Part shown: positions 1-6,193 of the stretch, one piece after another
Layout: each line of letters opens with the position of its first letter
Position numbering within the stretch: the stretch's first letter is position 1
DNA from: Gemmatimonadota bacterium
GTDB taxonomy: Bacteria; GCA-2686955
Direction: 5' to 3'
Length of the DNA stretch: 6,934 nucleotides
NCBI GenBank assembly: GCA_002686955.1
Contig: NYZA01000107.1
Coordinates: 1 to 6,934 of the forward strand
The notes under the pieces: model-generated
Database searches by the model: none
What the model saw: the letters and a program-made list of their open reading frames with translations, nothing else
Told to the model about the DNA's origin: nothing
Position numbers and translations under genes: made by a program

Positions 1-96
1 AGCCTTCCCGCGGACTCGGCTCCTTGATCTCGAAACGAACTCGAATACCGGGCTCGAAAGTCTATGCGCAACAGGCTCCTAGGGCAGCGTTCAGCG
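1..96. other. Non-coding sequence downstream of the CotH-family gene
   Basis: After the CotH-family stop codon (TAG, 99-97) no coding frame and no stem-loop followed by a T-run can be seen up to the window edge. Three copies of CTCGAA (29-34, 40-45, 53-58) occur but at unequal spacing and without obvious meaning. Confidence 0.4.
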
Positions 97-2865
97 CTAC
101 GGAAGCTTAGTAACAGTGAAGCCGCTGACCGATTCCACGCTTCCTCCCCATTCGCCAACCCTGAGCTCGTACTGCCCGGTTCCCGAGGGAGCGAAGTGGG
201 GCACGATCTGGGTCGCGGAGATCGTGGCGTACTCGATCCCGCCGATGGTCGTTCCGAGCGGGCCCATCAGAGGCTCCACATCCCCACTCTGAAGGGCGGC
301 CGCGGTCCACGCTTCGGTGGTGGAGGAGCTGGTCTCCCGATTGAAAACCGTGGCTTGGAATCTGAAGGAGCCTCCCCCGCTCTCGATCTCGACCGATTCA
401 TCGTCCGAGGCGATCACGGCCACGACCCCGCCCACGCCGTTGTGGATTTCCGGGGTTGGTGCCACCGCTTCGGACCAATTCCCTAGGCCGTCGGCTTCAC
501 GGGCGGCGGAGTAGTCCGTGATCTGCGCACCGAAAGTGAGCGAGTCCAGAACCGAGCCGCCGCTGGGACCGTAGAGCCCCAGGAACTCACCCGCCTTGCC
601 AAGCTTGAAAGAGGCGTGGAGACCCGTGTCGCCCACGTCGCCATCTGCCCATATCAAGAGGTAGCCGAAGGCAGGAATGACGGTTCCGGCGGGGAAGGCC
701 CACTGCGAGGGATCGCCTTCATCGTCGCTCATCGTGTAGCCGCCCAGATCGAAGTCGGAGCCGCTCACGTTGGCCAGCTCGATCCAGTCGTCGTACTCGC
801 CCTGTTCATCCGCGAGTGCGGTCGCGTTGTCAGCCATCAGCTCATTGATGGTGATCGGTGAGCGACCGACAAAGCTCATGGCCTGCAAGGTCACGGTCGG
901 CGCCCCTGACGGAAGGGTCGCCGTGCGTCCCACCACATCCTCGGCGATCACGTAGTAGTCGATCAATGTCTCAAGGTCCTGCCCCGGGATATCCGCGCTC
1001 CAGGTATCGCCCGAGGCGCTCATGGAAAGTGTCGTGAACCCGAAACCAGCGTCGTAGATTAGATCGACGCTCTCGATTTCGTCGGTGTTCTCGGTCACCG
1101 TGGCCGTGACCAGGAAGTCGCGCCCCGGAGCCGGGAAAGCGCGCGTTACGACCACCTGCTCGATGGAAGGAGCGATGGCGTCGGAGTTTTCTGCGTCCGG
1201 GGAGGCCGGGATCTCGCCGATCCACGAGCTCCCGTCGGTGTAACGGCCCCAGGCGTCATCGGCCCCTTGTCGGTCGAAGCACAAGAAGTCCACCAGCTCT
1301 CCAGCGCCGTCGAAAAGGAAGAGCTCCTCGCCCTTGTCGTTGAGGCCGAAGGGCGCGTGCAGATCGCCCTGCGCCGGGGTTGCATCGAGCCACAGAACCA
1401 GTCGCCCTCCCGCAGGCAGGACCGCAGTCGCGGGCAGCGTCCAGCGAAAGGGCTGCGTATGATCGTCCGTCAGACCGTAGCCCTCGAGGGACACTGCCTG
1501 GCCGCCCGCGTTGTAGATCTCCGCGTAGTCGTCGAACTCGCCGAAATCGTCCACAACCGTGGATTCGTTGTCGGCCATCAATTCGTTGATGAAGATCGAC
1601 TGAGCGTCGAGAAGGCCGCTCAGCTCGGGGACAAGGTAGTCGATGCGATTCCCCACGAAAGACTTGAGTCCGAAAATGGGGAAGCGCCCGGCTGGGACGT
1701 CAGACTCCAGGTTCTGCTCGAACTCGGCATCTGTGTACATCTTGTTGGGGTCGGCGTAGATGTGATTGCGGACTACCGCGGCCAGCTCGTCGACGATCTC
1801 GCCCATTCGCGCCTCGGTCCACCGGGTGGAGAGGAGGTCGCGCATGTGTCGCAGATACATTTCTCGGTAGAGATCGACGTCGAGAATGTTCGATAGAAGC
1901 GGCCGATCGGACGAATCTTCGTAGAGCGCGCTCATCGATTCGAAGCCACCCGGCGGTTCGTCCACCCGGGTGAAGGTTCCGAAAGCCATGTTCTGGTCCC
2001 ACGGAATATGGGTGATTCGATTCTGATCTTCACGCCAGTACATGTAGAAGTTGTGGCCCGGTCCTTCGTAGGCGTCCATATTGACCATCAGATTGTGAAC
2101 CGCATGGTGGCGAAGCCATGTGTCCACGTCGAGAACCGGGGCGATGCTGTCCGGAAGTGTCGCGAGGGGTGTGTGGTTGAGCTTGTCGATGAAATCGATG
2201 AGCTGCGAGTAGTCGTTCTCCTCTTCGTTCGTCTCGAGCACATAACGAGACTCGTAGTCGCTCTGATCTTCTCCCAGCCAGGTCAGATCGGCCCGAAACT
2301 CACCCTCCCAGAGATTGCCATCCTCGGAGCTGGCGACATGATTCTCGATCCAGGTGCCGTTGAGGGTCTCGACGATCGTGTAGATGCCGATGAGCTCGCC
2401 ATCGACGGTCAGATTGGCAAAGCCGGTCCTGGACCCCATCCCCACATCCCGCAGCATCTCGTAGGCGATGGTCTCACGGAGAATCGTAGGATCTTTGTAG
2501 CCGTTGTTGAGCATGATGCTCGGCAGGCCGTCGAGCTTCTGGTCCTCTCGGTACTCGCTGAACTTGATGCGGAAAGGTTTCTTGATCCCCGGGTAGCTGT
2601 TGTAGGAGGAGTTGCCCTTGAAGCGCACGCCGACCGAATCGATGGGCACGCCGTCGAGAGTGAACGTTCCGGCCACGTAGATACCGTCTTCCTTGTTGTC
2701 CGCGAGGACCTCGTACCAATCCGGGAAGTCGAAGTCGATGGCAATCTCGTGCACCACGGCGGTGTCGAATAGCTCCGATTGCGTGATCGTGGCGGCGTTC
2801 GGGGGCGGCGCGGAAGTGGCGCCCCAGACAAGAGGCAGAATCGATTGCAGGCAGATTGGATTCAT
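97..2865 (-). CDS. Exported CotH-kinase family protein with two lamin-tail domains
   Basis: The protein has 922 residues. Residues about 37-412 match the CotH protein-kinase fold: ELIGIYTIVE near 157, a loop with VNMDAYEGPGHNFYMY at 261-276, and IPWDQNMAFG at 287-296, which corresponds to the metal-binding WDxD/WDxN motif. Known CotH kinases phosphorylate spore-coat proteins in Bacillus; the substrate here is unknown, and no spore context is visible. Two lamin-tail domains follow (about 423-555 and 670-805), each opening with INELMADN, with an Ig/FN3-like beta segment (563-663) between them. The C-terminal beta module (813-922) resembles modules I recall ahead of sorting tags in secreted proteins, but this protein ends right after it. 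The N-terminus is hydrophobic with an Ala-rich cleavage region near 16-25 but lacks a basic n-region, so export is likely but the signal is atypical. ATG at 2865 is chosen because GGAG lies 6 bases upstream and no in-frame ATG, GTG or TTG is seen in the preceding 75 bases. Confidence 0.94.
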   Translation of the reverse strand: MNPICLQSILPLVWGATSAPPPNAATITQSELFDTAVVHEIAIDFDFPDWYEVLADNKEDGIYVAGTFTLDGVPIDSVGVRFKGNSSYNSYPGIKKPFRIKFSEYREDQKLDGLPSIMLNNGYKDPTILRETIAYEMLRDVGMGSRTGFANLTVDGELIGIYTIVETLNGTWIENHVASSEDGNLWEGEFRADLTWLGEDQSDYESRYVLETNEEENDYSQLIDFIDKLNHTPLATLPDSIAPVLDVDTWLRHHAVHNLMVNMDAYEGPGHNFYMYWREDQNRITHIPWDQNMAFGTFTRVDEPPGGFESMSALYEDSSDRPLLSNILDVDLYREMYLRHMRDLLSTRWTEARMGEIVDELAAVVRNHIYADPNKMYTDAEFEQNLESDVPAGRFPIFGLKSFVGNRIDYLVPELSGLLDAQSIFINELMADNESTVVDDFGEFDDYAEIYNAGGQAVSLEGYGLTDDHTQPFRWTLPATAVLPAGGRLVLWLDATPAQGDLHAPFGLNDKGEELFLFDGAGELVDFLCFDRQGADDAWGRYTDGSSWIGEIPASPDAENSDAIAPSIEQVVVTRAFPAPGRDFLVTATVTENTDEIESVDLIYDAGFGFTTLSMSASGDTWSADIPGQDLETLIDYYVIAEDVVGRTATLPSGAPTVTLQAMSFVGRSPITINELMADNATALADEQGEYDDWIELANVSGSDFDLGGYTMSDDEGDPSQWAFPAGTVIPAFGYLLIWADGDVGDTGLHASFKLGKAGEFLGLYGPSGGSVLDSLTFGAQITDYSAAREADGLGNWSEAVAPTPEIHNGVGGVVAVIASDDESVEIESGGGSFRFQATVFNRETSSSTTEAWTAAALQSGDVEPLMGPLGTTIGGIEYATISATQIVPHFAPSGTGQYELRVGEWGGSVESVSGFTVTKLP
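451..858 (-). repeat. Lamin-tail domain, copy 2 (within the CotH-family protein)
   Basis: Residues about 670-805. The copy starts ITINELMADN and continues GEYDDWIELAN, LGGYTMSDD, QWAFP, IPAFGYLLIW, LHASFKL, GEFLGLYG and VLDSLTF, matching copy 1 block for block. The bases coding for INELMADN are also similar between the copies (plus-strand about 829-852 and 1570-1593), but elsewhere the DNA has diverged, so this is an old duplication or independent recruitment rather than a recent one. Confidence 0.83.
1201..1599 (-). repeat. Lamin-tail domain, copy 1 (within the CotH-family protein)
   Basis: Residues about 423-555. The copy starts IFINELMADN and continues with the conserved order GEFDDYAEIYN, LEGYGLTDD, RWTLP, LPAGGRLVLW, LHAPFGL, GEELFLFDG and LVDFLCF. 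Each block has a counterpart at the same spacing in copy 2, so the two copies are divergent tandem domains separated by an Ig-like linker. Lamin-tail domains in bacterial secreted proteins are thought to bind surfaces or other macromolecules; that role is inferred here. Confidence 0.85.
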
Positions 2866-2880
2866 GCGCGGCTCCAGCGG
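2866..2880 (-). promoter_or_regulatory. Ribosome binding site and leader of the CotH-family gene
   Basis: On the minus strand the sequence reads CCGCTGGAGCCGCGC directly before the ATG. GGAG (plus 2872-2875) sits 6 bases from the start codon, a good Shine-Dalgarno distance, and this fixes the start. The same eleven bases, CCGCTGGAGCC, also precede the peptidase gene at 6011-6021. Confidence 0.55.
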
Positions 2881-3027
2881 GGCCGGGGAGGGGCCGCAGT
2901 GCTCGGATCGGGCGGGGCGACGTGGGGGAGAGCGTTGGGACTCGAAGGCATTTCAAGGTTAGATGCGTGGACGGGACGATCGGTTTACATTCCACTGAAA
3001 CAAGGAAGCAAGACGGGTTGCGGAATC

Positions 3028-3426
3028 CGGGGGCCGTCCGTCACCATAGGTATCGTAGTACGGATCGCCGACGAAGAGGCTGTCGAAGGGCTCGTCTGGT
3101 ACTTACGGTCCGTGCGCCGCAAAGTACATGACGTGGGCTAACCAAGGCGAGGATGTCTCGTCCAAGAATTCGAAGAATGCATCGGTCAGATCCGACTCGG
3201 GGCGCGGAACATGCTGAATCACCTCTGCTCCAGCCGAATACCCCCGATCTTTGCTCAGTAACATCGGGTTGCCGGTCAGCAAGGCGGTTCGATAGCCCTA
3301 TGCGGCAAGTATCTCGAGCACCGTCTCCAGCTCGTCCGCGAGTCGGATCGACTCGGTCCACATCTTGGTGGTCTGCGGAGCGTAACCCGTCAGCATGGCC
3401 GCGACACTGGGACCACACCAAGTTCA
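3028..3426 (-). pseudogene. Sulfatase pseudogene (N-terminal catalytic part, three stop codons)
   Basis: Reading the minus strand in the frame that begins a codon at 3420 gives about 130 sulfatase-like codons: TWCGPSVAAMLTG, then a helix LADELETVLEILAA, GYRTALLTGNPMLL, DLTDAFFEFLDE, WLAHVMYFAAHGP and VPDEPFDSLFVGDPYYD. These correspond in order to the formylglycine-site helix, the 'aGYrTa..vgNp' strand, the metal-site 'dpHgPY' strand and the following 'epyD.lf..DpYYd' loop of alkaline-phosphatase-superfamily sulfatases. The frame is broken by TGA (3426-3424), TAG (3300-3298) and TAA (3105-3103). Three different stop codons argue against recoding of one codon. The N-terminal metal-binding 'VVDxLRxD' part and the C-terminal half (family members are usually 400-550 residues) are missing or unrecognisable, so the gene is truncated as well as interrupted. 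The active-site Cys is present but the usual Arg of CxPSR is Val. Confidence 0.7.
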
Positions 3427-3620
3427 ATCCGAACGATGATTCGCGACACCCCCACCGGGCGCGACTTTGCTCGGCACAGCGGGTCCTCCGTCACGAGTCG
3501 TTGGTCCACCATGATCATTCGAACTTGAGCGTTGCTACCCCATTATCAAGCCCGCGACTGGCGCGCCTGGTGAGAACGATCGGCCCTTCCTCGGTAGTCG
3601 TGAGGATCTCGACCAGCCGC
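3427..3620 (-). other. Intergenic stretch between the E2-like gene and the sulfatase remnant
   Basis: This stretch holds no gene I would call. One frame can be read from an ATG at 3667, inside the end of the E2-like gene, to a TGA at 3515 (50 codons). Its second half, with EEGPIVLTRR, loosely recalls Phd/YefM antitoxins. A second short frame starts at ATG 3518, overlapping that stop, and contains MIMVD, which could be a fossil of the sulfatase N-terminal 'VVD' metal-site strand in a shifted frame. Both readings are weak. No rho-independent terminator is evident after the E2-like stop codon. Confidence 0.3.
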
Positions 3621-4502
3621 TCACGAGAGAAAACGCTCCGGCTTCTCCAGCGCCTCCACCACCGCATCGAGACCCTTTCGCGCCGTAAGTCCGTCGTCGA
3701 TTCGCTCGTCGTAACTCCAACGGATCGGCATGCGCGGCCTCACAACGATCTCTCCGTCTTCCACCACCGGCTCGTCACGGATCTTCCCCACCATCATGAA
3801 AAGGGGACAGGTGCCCCATTCGAAAAGGTGGTGGTAGCCGGGAGCCATGCCGATACTCCCGAGGTTGGCGATGAAGACGGAGGTATAGAGCCCGTCGGTC
3901 TCGATGAAGGCGCCCGGCATCAGATTGTAGTAGTCGAGCACCCGCAAAAGGCGCGTTGCTCCCCAAAGCACCGGTCGTGGCAAGAGATTGAAGAGCGAGT
4001 ACTCTTTGTCCGCGTAGGTCTTCTCACCGGACCGTTCCTCGCCGATGCGGTCGTTGATGCGCCGGACCAGATCCTCGATGCTCTCGTCGTCCACCATCCG
4101 CAATTTGACGACCGAGAGTTTCGCGCGGCTGTCCATCGCCTTGCGCTTCATCGAAAAAGTGACCCATCGTCCATCCCGCTGATAGAGGCGGCGCCCCACA
4201 ATGAATCGGTTCATCCGAGGGTTGGCTCTGAGCCCTGCGTCCACAGCGGCGACGAGCAGATGGCTGATGTCGATGTCGCAGCGCTCTCTCACCTTTTCGG
4301 CGTAGCGCTGGATCGGTCTTGCGTCGACCGAAGTATCGAAGTAGACCAGCGATTCCGTGCGGGTCGGCATGATGTACCACATCAGCCTTCGATACGGATG
4401 GACCGCTCGAACCCGCTCGCCGTCGGGGCGCGAGGTTTTCATGCTGGCCAAGACCCACAACACCAGCGCGATCCCAGCGGTCCAGGCGATGCTCACGACC
4501 AT
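3621..4502 (-). CDS. Membrane-anchored E2-type (2-oxoacid dehydrogenase) acyltransferase-domain protein without lipoyl domain
   Basis: The protein has 293 residues. A hydrophobic helix at about 3-20 is followed by the basic KTSRPDGERVR stretch, suggesting one membrane anchor with the rest in the cytoplasm. Residues 35-290 resemble the chloramphenicol acetyltransferase-like catalytic domain of E2 enzymes: PTRTESLVYFD near 46-56, PRMNRFIVGRRLYQRD (95-110), FIANLGSIGM (210-219) and a final SYDERIDDG (263-271). True E2 proteins end with DHRxxDG, whose His is catalytic; here that position is Glu. No lipoyl or E1/E3-binding domain is present, so it cannot act as a normal E2. From memory, single-domain relatives with DER(I/V)xDG occur in deltaproteobacteria-like genomes, so this may be a family trait rather than a fresh mutation; its function is unknown. 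ATG at 4502 is chosen because it overlaps the peptidase stop codon (TGATG). A frame extending up to 5006 runs over the peptidase gene and is rejected. Met21 (4442) is an alternative start that would remove the anchor. Confidence 0.85.
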   Translation of the reverse strand: MVVSIAWTAGIALVLWVLASMKTSRPDGERVRAVHPYRRLMWYIMPTRTESLVYFDTSVDARPIQRYAEKVRERCDIDISHLLVAAVDAGLRANPRMNRFIVGRRLYQRDGRWVTFSMKRKAMDSRAKLSVVKLRMVDDESIEDLVRRINDRIGEERSGEKTYADKEYSLFNLLPRPVLWGATRLLRVLDYYNLMPGAFIETDGLYTSVFIANLGSIGMAPGYHHLFEWGTCPLFMMVGKIRDEPVVEDGEIVVRPRMPIRWSYDERIDDGLTARKGLDAVVEALEKPERFLS

Positions 4503-4504
4503 CA
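4500..4504 (-). promoter_or_regulatory. TGATG stop/start overlap (translational coupling)
   Basis: On the minus strand TGATG contains the peptidase stop TGA (4504-4502) and the start ATG (4502-4500) of the E2-like gene, sharing one A. No strong Shine-Dalgarno precedes the second start, so termination-reinitiation by the same ribosomes is the likely mode of translation. Both genes must then be on one transcript. Confidence 0.7.
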
Positions 4505-6001
4505 GGGCGTAACAAGAATCCCCGCGATGCTGCGATCGCTGGCGAGATCGGGGTCGGCGTAGTAACCGATCGCGTAAGAGCCAACCGCCGTCTGCAGAGT
4601 GCCGTCGAAGCGCTGGGCCGTGCCGGTGGCGGTGGGCAGGGCGGAGGCGAAAGAGAAGAGACCGCTGTTGGCTCCGGTCTCGTCGAGAACGGCGCGTTCG
4701 CGATCGCCCGTGACGTAATCCAGAACCAGGACGGTGAGTGACTCTATCTGGAGAGGATCGAAGTTCTCGTCCGGCTCGTCGAGGGAGAATGCGACGGGGT
4801 CCCCGATCGCCACGCTGACCGATTCCTCGGTGAGCGCATAGCCGGTATCGCGCATCGCACGAATGCAGGATGCGCCGGACTCCCGCAACAGTTCTTCGTC
4901 GCGGCTGCCGCGGTCGTACTCGGGTGTGTGCACCGTCCAACCGAGCCAGCGATGGAGCTCCACTCGGGCCATGCCTTCGGTTCCACCGTTCTCGTACCAA
5001 GCCCAATGGGCCGGATTGTAGGCGGTGATGTAATTGGTGTCTTTGAGCGACTCGAGATACGAGGCCTCGGCGACGGCGGCCGGTGGGATGCCCTCGGCGT
5101 AGCGGTAGCCGCCATCAGCACCGCTCCACCAACCGTGGTGATCCCCGACGATGCGAACCGTGTTCGGGTAAGGAAGGGCGGCGAGATCGCTCTGCACCAG
5201 CCACGTTTCCGGCTCCTGCCATGGTTGTGGTCCGAAAGCGGACCAGTTGCGATTCAGATCGATACCGTGTGTGTTGTAGCGATCGTTGTGGTAGGCGCCG
5301 TCGGGATTGACGAGGGGGTAGATGACCCAGCGCACCTGCTCGGTTTCCTGCGGCGTCGCGGTGGGCCCCAGCAGATGGTTGATCATGCCTTCGAAGACGT
5401 AGCTCGCCGGCGACTCGTCGCCATGTTGGCGGATCAGCAGCACGACCGTCGGCTTGATAAATGCCGGCATGATGGCGCTTTTGTCGTCGAAGACGATCTT
5501 CTGGATCGGGCGCCCCTCGACCGAGCTCCCTAGATTGACCACCTCGAGGCGGGGATCGGCGGGCAAGGTGGCCATGAAGGTCAGGTGGTCCGCATAGCTG
5601 TACGAGGAGGCCTCGTCGCTCGCGGACTGTGGCGGGAGCAGGGGGACGAGCTCGATCAGCTCCCGACCCCGGCGCAGATCCAGCAAGATCTCGAGCCTTT
5701 CGACTGAGGAGGTTGCGGTCAGCGTCCGCGATCTGCCCGGGCTCTGCCACGCGCGCGCGTCCCAGTCCGTCCCCATCCCCTCGAAAACCAGGCGAAGCTC
5801 GGTGCCGGGTGGACCGATCAGCTCGATTCGAGGCCGGCAGATGTGGGGGTCTTCGTGGGCCCGCACGATCACCGATCCGTCGCCCCCCCGCTCGAAGACG
5901 AGCGCGTTTCCCGATTCGGTCAGGTCATGGACGCTCACCGGATCGGGGAGCCAGCCGCTCGCGAGGCAGAGTGCGGCGATGGTCCAGGCGGTGGTGGTCA
6001 T
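4502..6001 (-). CDS. Secreted M14-family zinc carboxypeptidase
   Basis: The protein has 499 residues from ATG 6001. A short hydrophobic N-terminus (AWTIAALCLASGWLPDP) looks like a signal peptide, so the enzyme should act outside the cytoplasmic membrane. Residues about 22-125 form a beta-rich N-terminal domain. The M14 domain spans about 130-385: RQHGDE (191-196) supplies zinc ligands His193 and Glu196, NPDG (232-235) and DLNRNW (248-253) carry the substrate-binding Asn/Arg pair, DHHG (287-290) the third zinc ligand (His289 by analogy with DLHG), and HTPEYD (358-363) the probable catalytic Glu361. All key residues are present, so it should be active, removing C-terminal residues or cleaving amide bonds in peptides or cell-wall peptides. 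A C-terminal beta domain (about 393-499) contains DETGANSGLF and YYADPD, a style common in secreted modular proteins. A GTG at 6040 would add 13 residues without a well-spaced ribosome site and would spoil the signal peptide; GGAG lies 11 bases before the ATG, rather far. It overlaps the next gene by one base. Confidence 0.92.
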   Translation of the reverse strand: MTTTAWTIAALCLASGWLPDPVSVHDLTESGNALVFERGGDGSVIVRAHEDPHICRPRIELIGPPGTELRLVFEGMGTDWDARAWQSPGRSRTLTATSSVERLEILLDLRRGRELIELVPLLPPQSASDEASSYSYADHLTFMATLPADPRLEVVNLGSSVEGRPIQKIVFDDKSAIMPAFIKPTVVLLIRQHGDESPASYVFEGMINHLLGPTATPQETEQVRWVIYPLVNPDGAYHNDRYNTHGIDLNRNWSAFGPQPWQEPETWLVQSDLAALPYPNTVRIVGDHHGWWSGADGGYRYAEGIPPAAVAEASYLESLKDTNYITAYNPAHWAWYENGGTEGMARVELHRWLGWTVHTPEYDRGSRDEELLRESGASCIRAMRDTGYALTEESVSVAIGDPVAFSLDEPDENFDPLQIESLTVLVLDYVTGDRERAVLDETGANSGLFSFASALPTATGTAQRFDGTLQTAVGSYAIGYYADPDLASDRSIAGILVTP

Positions 6002-6050
6002 GGGGTTGGGGGCTCCAGCGGCGATCGAGCCGAGTCTCACCCTTATTCTA
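6002..6050 (-). promoter_or_regulatory. Possible -10 element and leader of the peptidase gene
   Basis: The minus strand carries TAGAAT (plus 6045-6050), a 5/6 match to the -10 consensus, about 40 bases before the ATG. No TTGACA-like hexamer is found 16-18 bases further upstream, so the promoter is weak, activator-dependent or not real. The leader contains CCGCTGGAGCC (6011-6021), identical to the sequence before the CotH-family gene. Confidence 0.25.
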
Positions 6051-6193
6051 TGCTCGCCTCGAGCTGCGGTGAGGGTTTCAGGAGCCGGGGGCGTCTACTA
6101 AATCGGGGGAAGATCCGGTCGTTGTTATCCCGACGCGCTTTGCTGCATCGATCGCCACCGATTCCGGATTGGTGTCGGACCGCGGTTGGGAGC

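Noticed and set aside
29-58. Three CTCGAA copies as a repeat array
   Set aside because: Six-base units at unequal spacing are expected by chance in this composition, and there is no associated structure.
2008-2772. Plus-strand open frame of 254 codons
   Set aside because: Antisense to the kinase domain of the CotH-family gene, which has clear motifs; the product (many Val/Glu/Asp repeats) is a typical shadow.
3103-3300. Readthrough or recoding (for example selenocysteine/pyrrolysine) of the sulfatase stops
   Set aside because: TGA, TAG and TAA are all present and the N- and C-terminal parts of the protein are missing, which fits decay rather than recoding.
3153-4562. Plus-strand open frame of 469 codons
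   Set aside because: It lies antisense to the E2-like gene and the sulfatase remnant, its product is rich in His, Arg and Asp as expected of an antisense shadow in GC-rich DNA, and it shows no recognisable domain.
4503-5006. Upstream extension of the E2-like frame to 461 codons
   Set aside because: The extension overlaps the M14 domain in another frame and is Arg/His-rich without domains; ATG 4502 at the peptidase stop codon gives the natural family start.
6002-6040. GTG start at 6040 for the peptidase
   Set aside because: No properly spaced ribosome site precedes it (AAGG abuts the codon), and it would place 13 extra residues before the signal peptide.
6156-6174. Hairpin CACCGATT/GGATTGGTG as a terminator
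   Set aside because: The stem depends on G-T pairs on the plus strand and has mismatches on the minus strand, where the TetR transcript would need it; no T-run follows.
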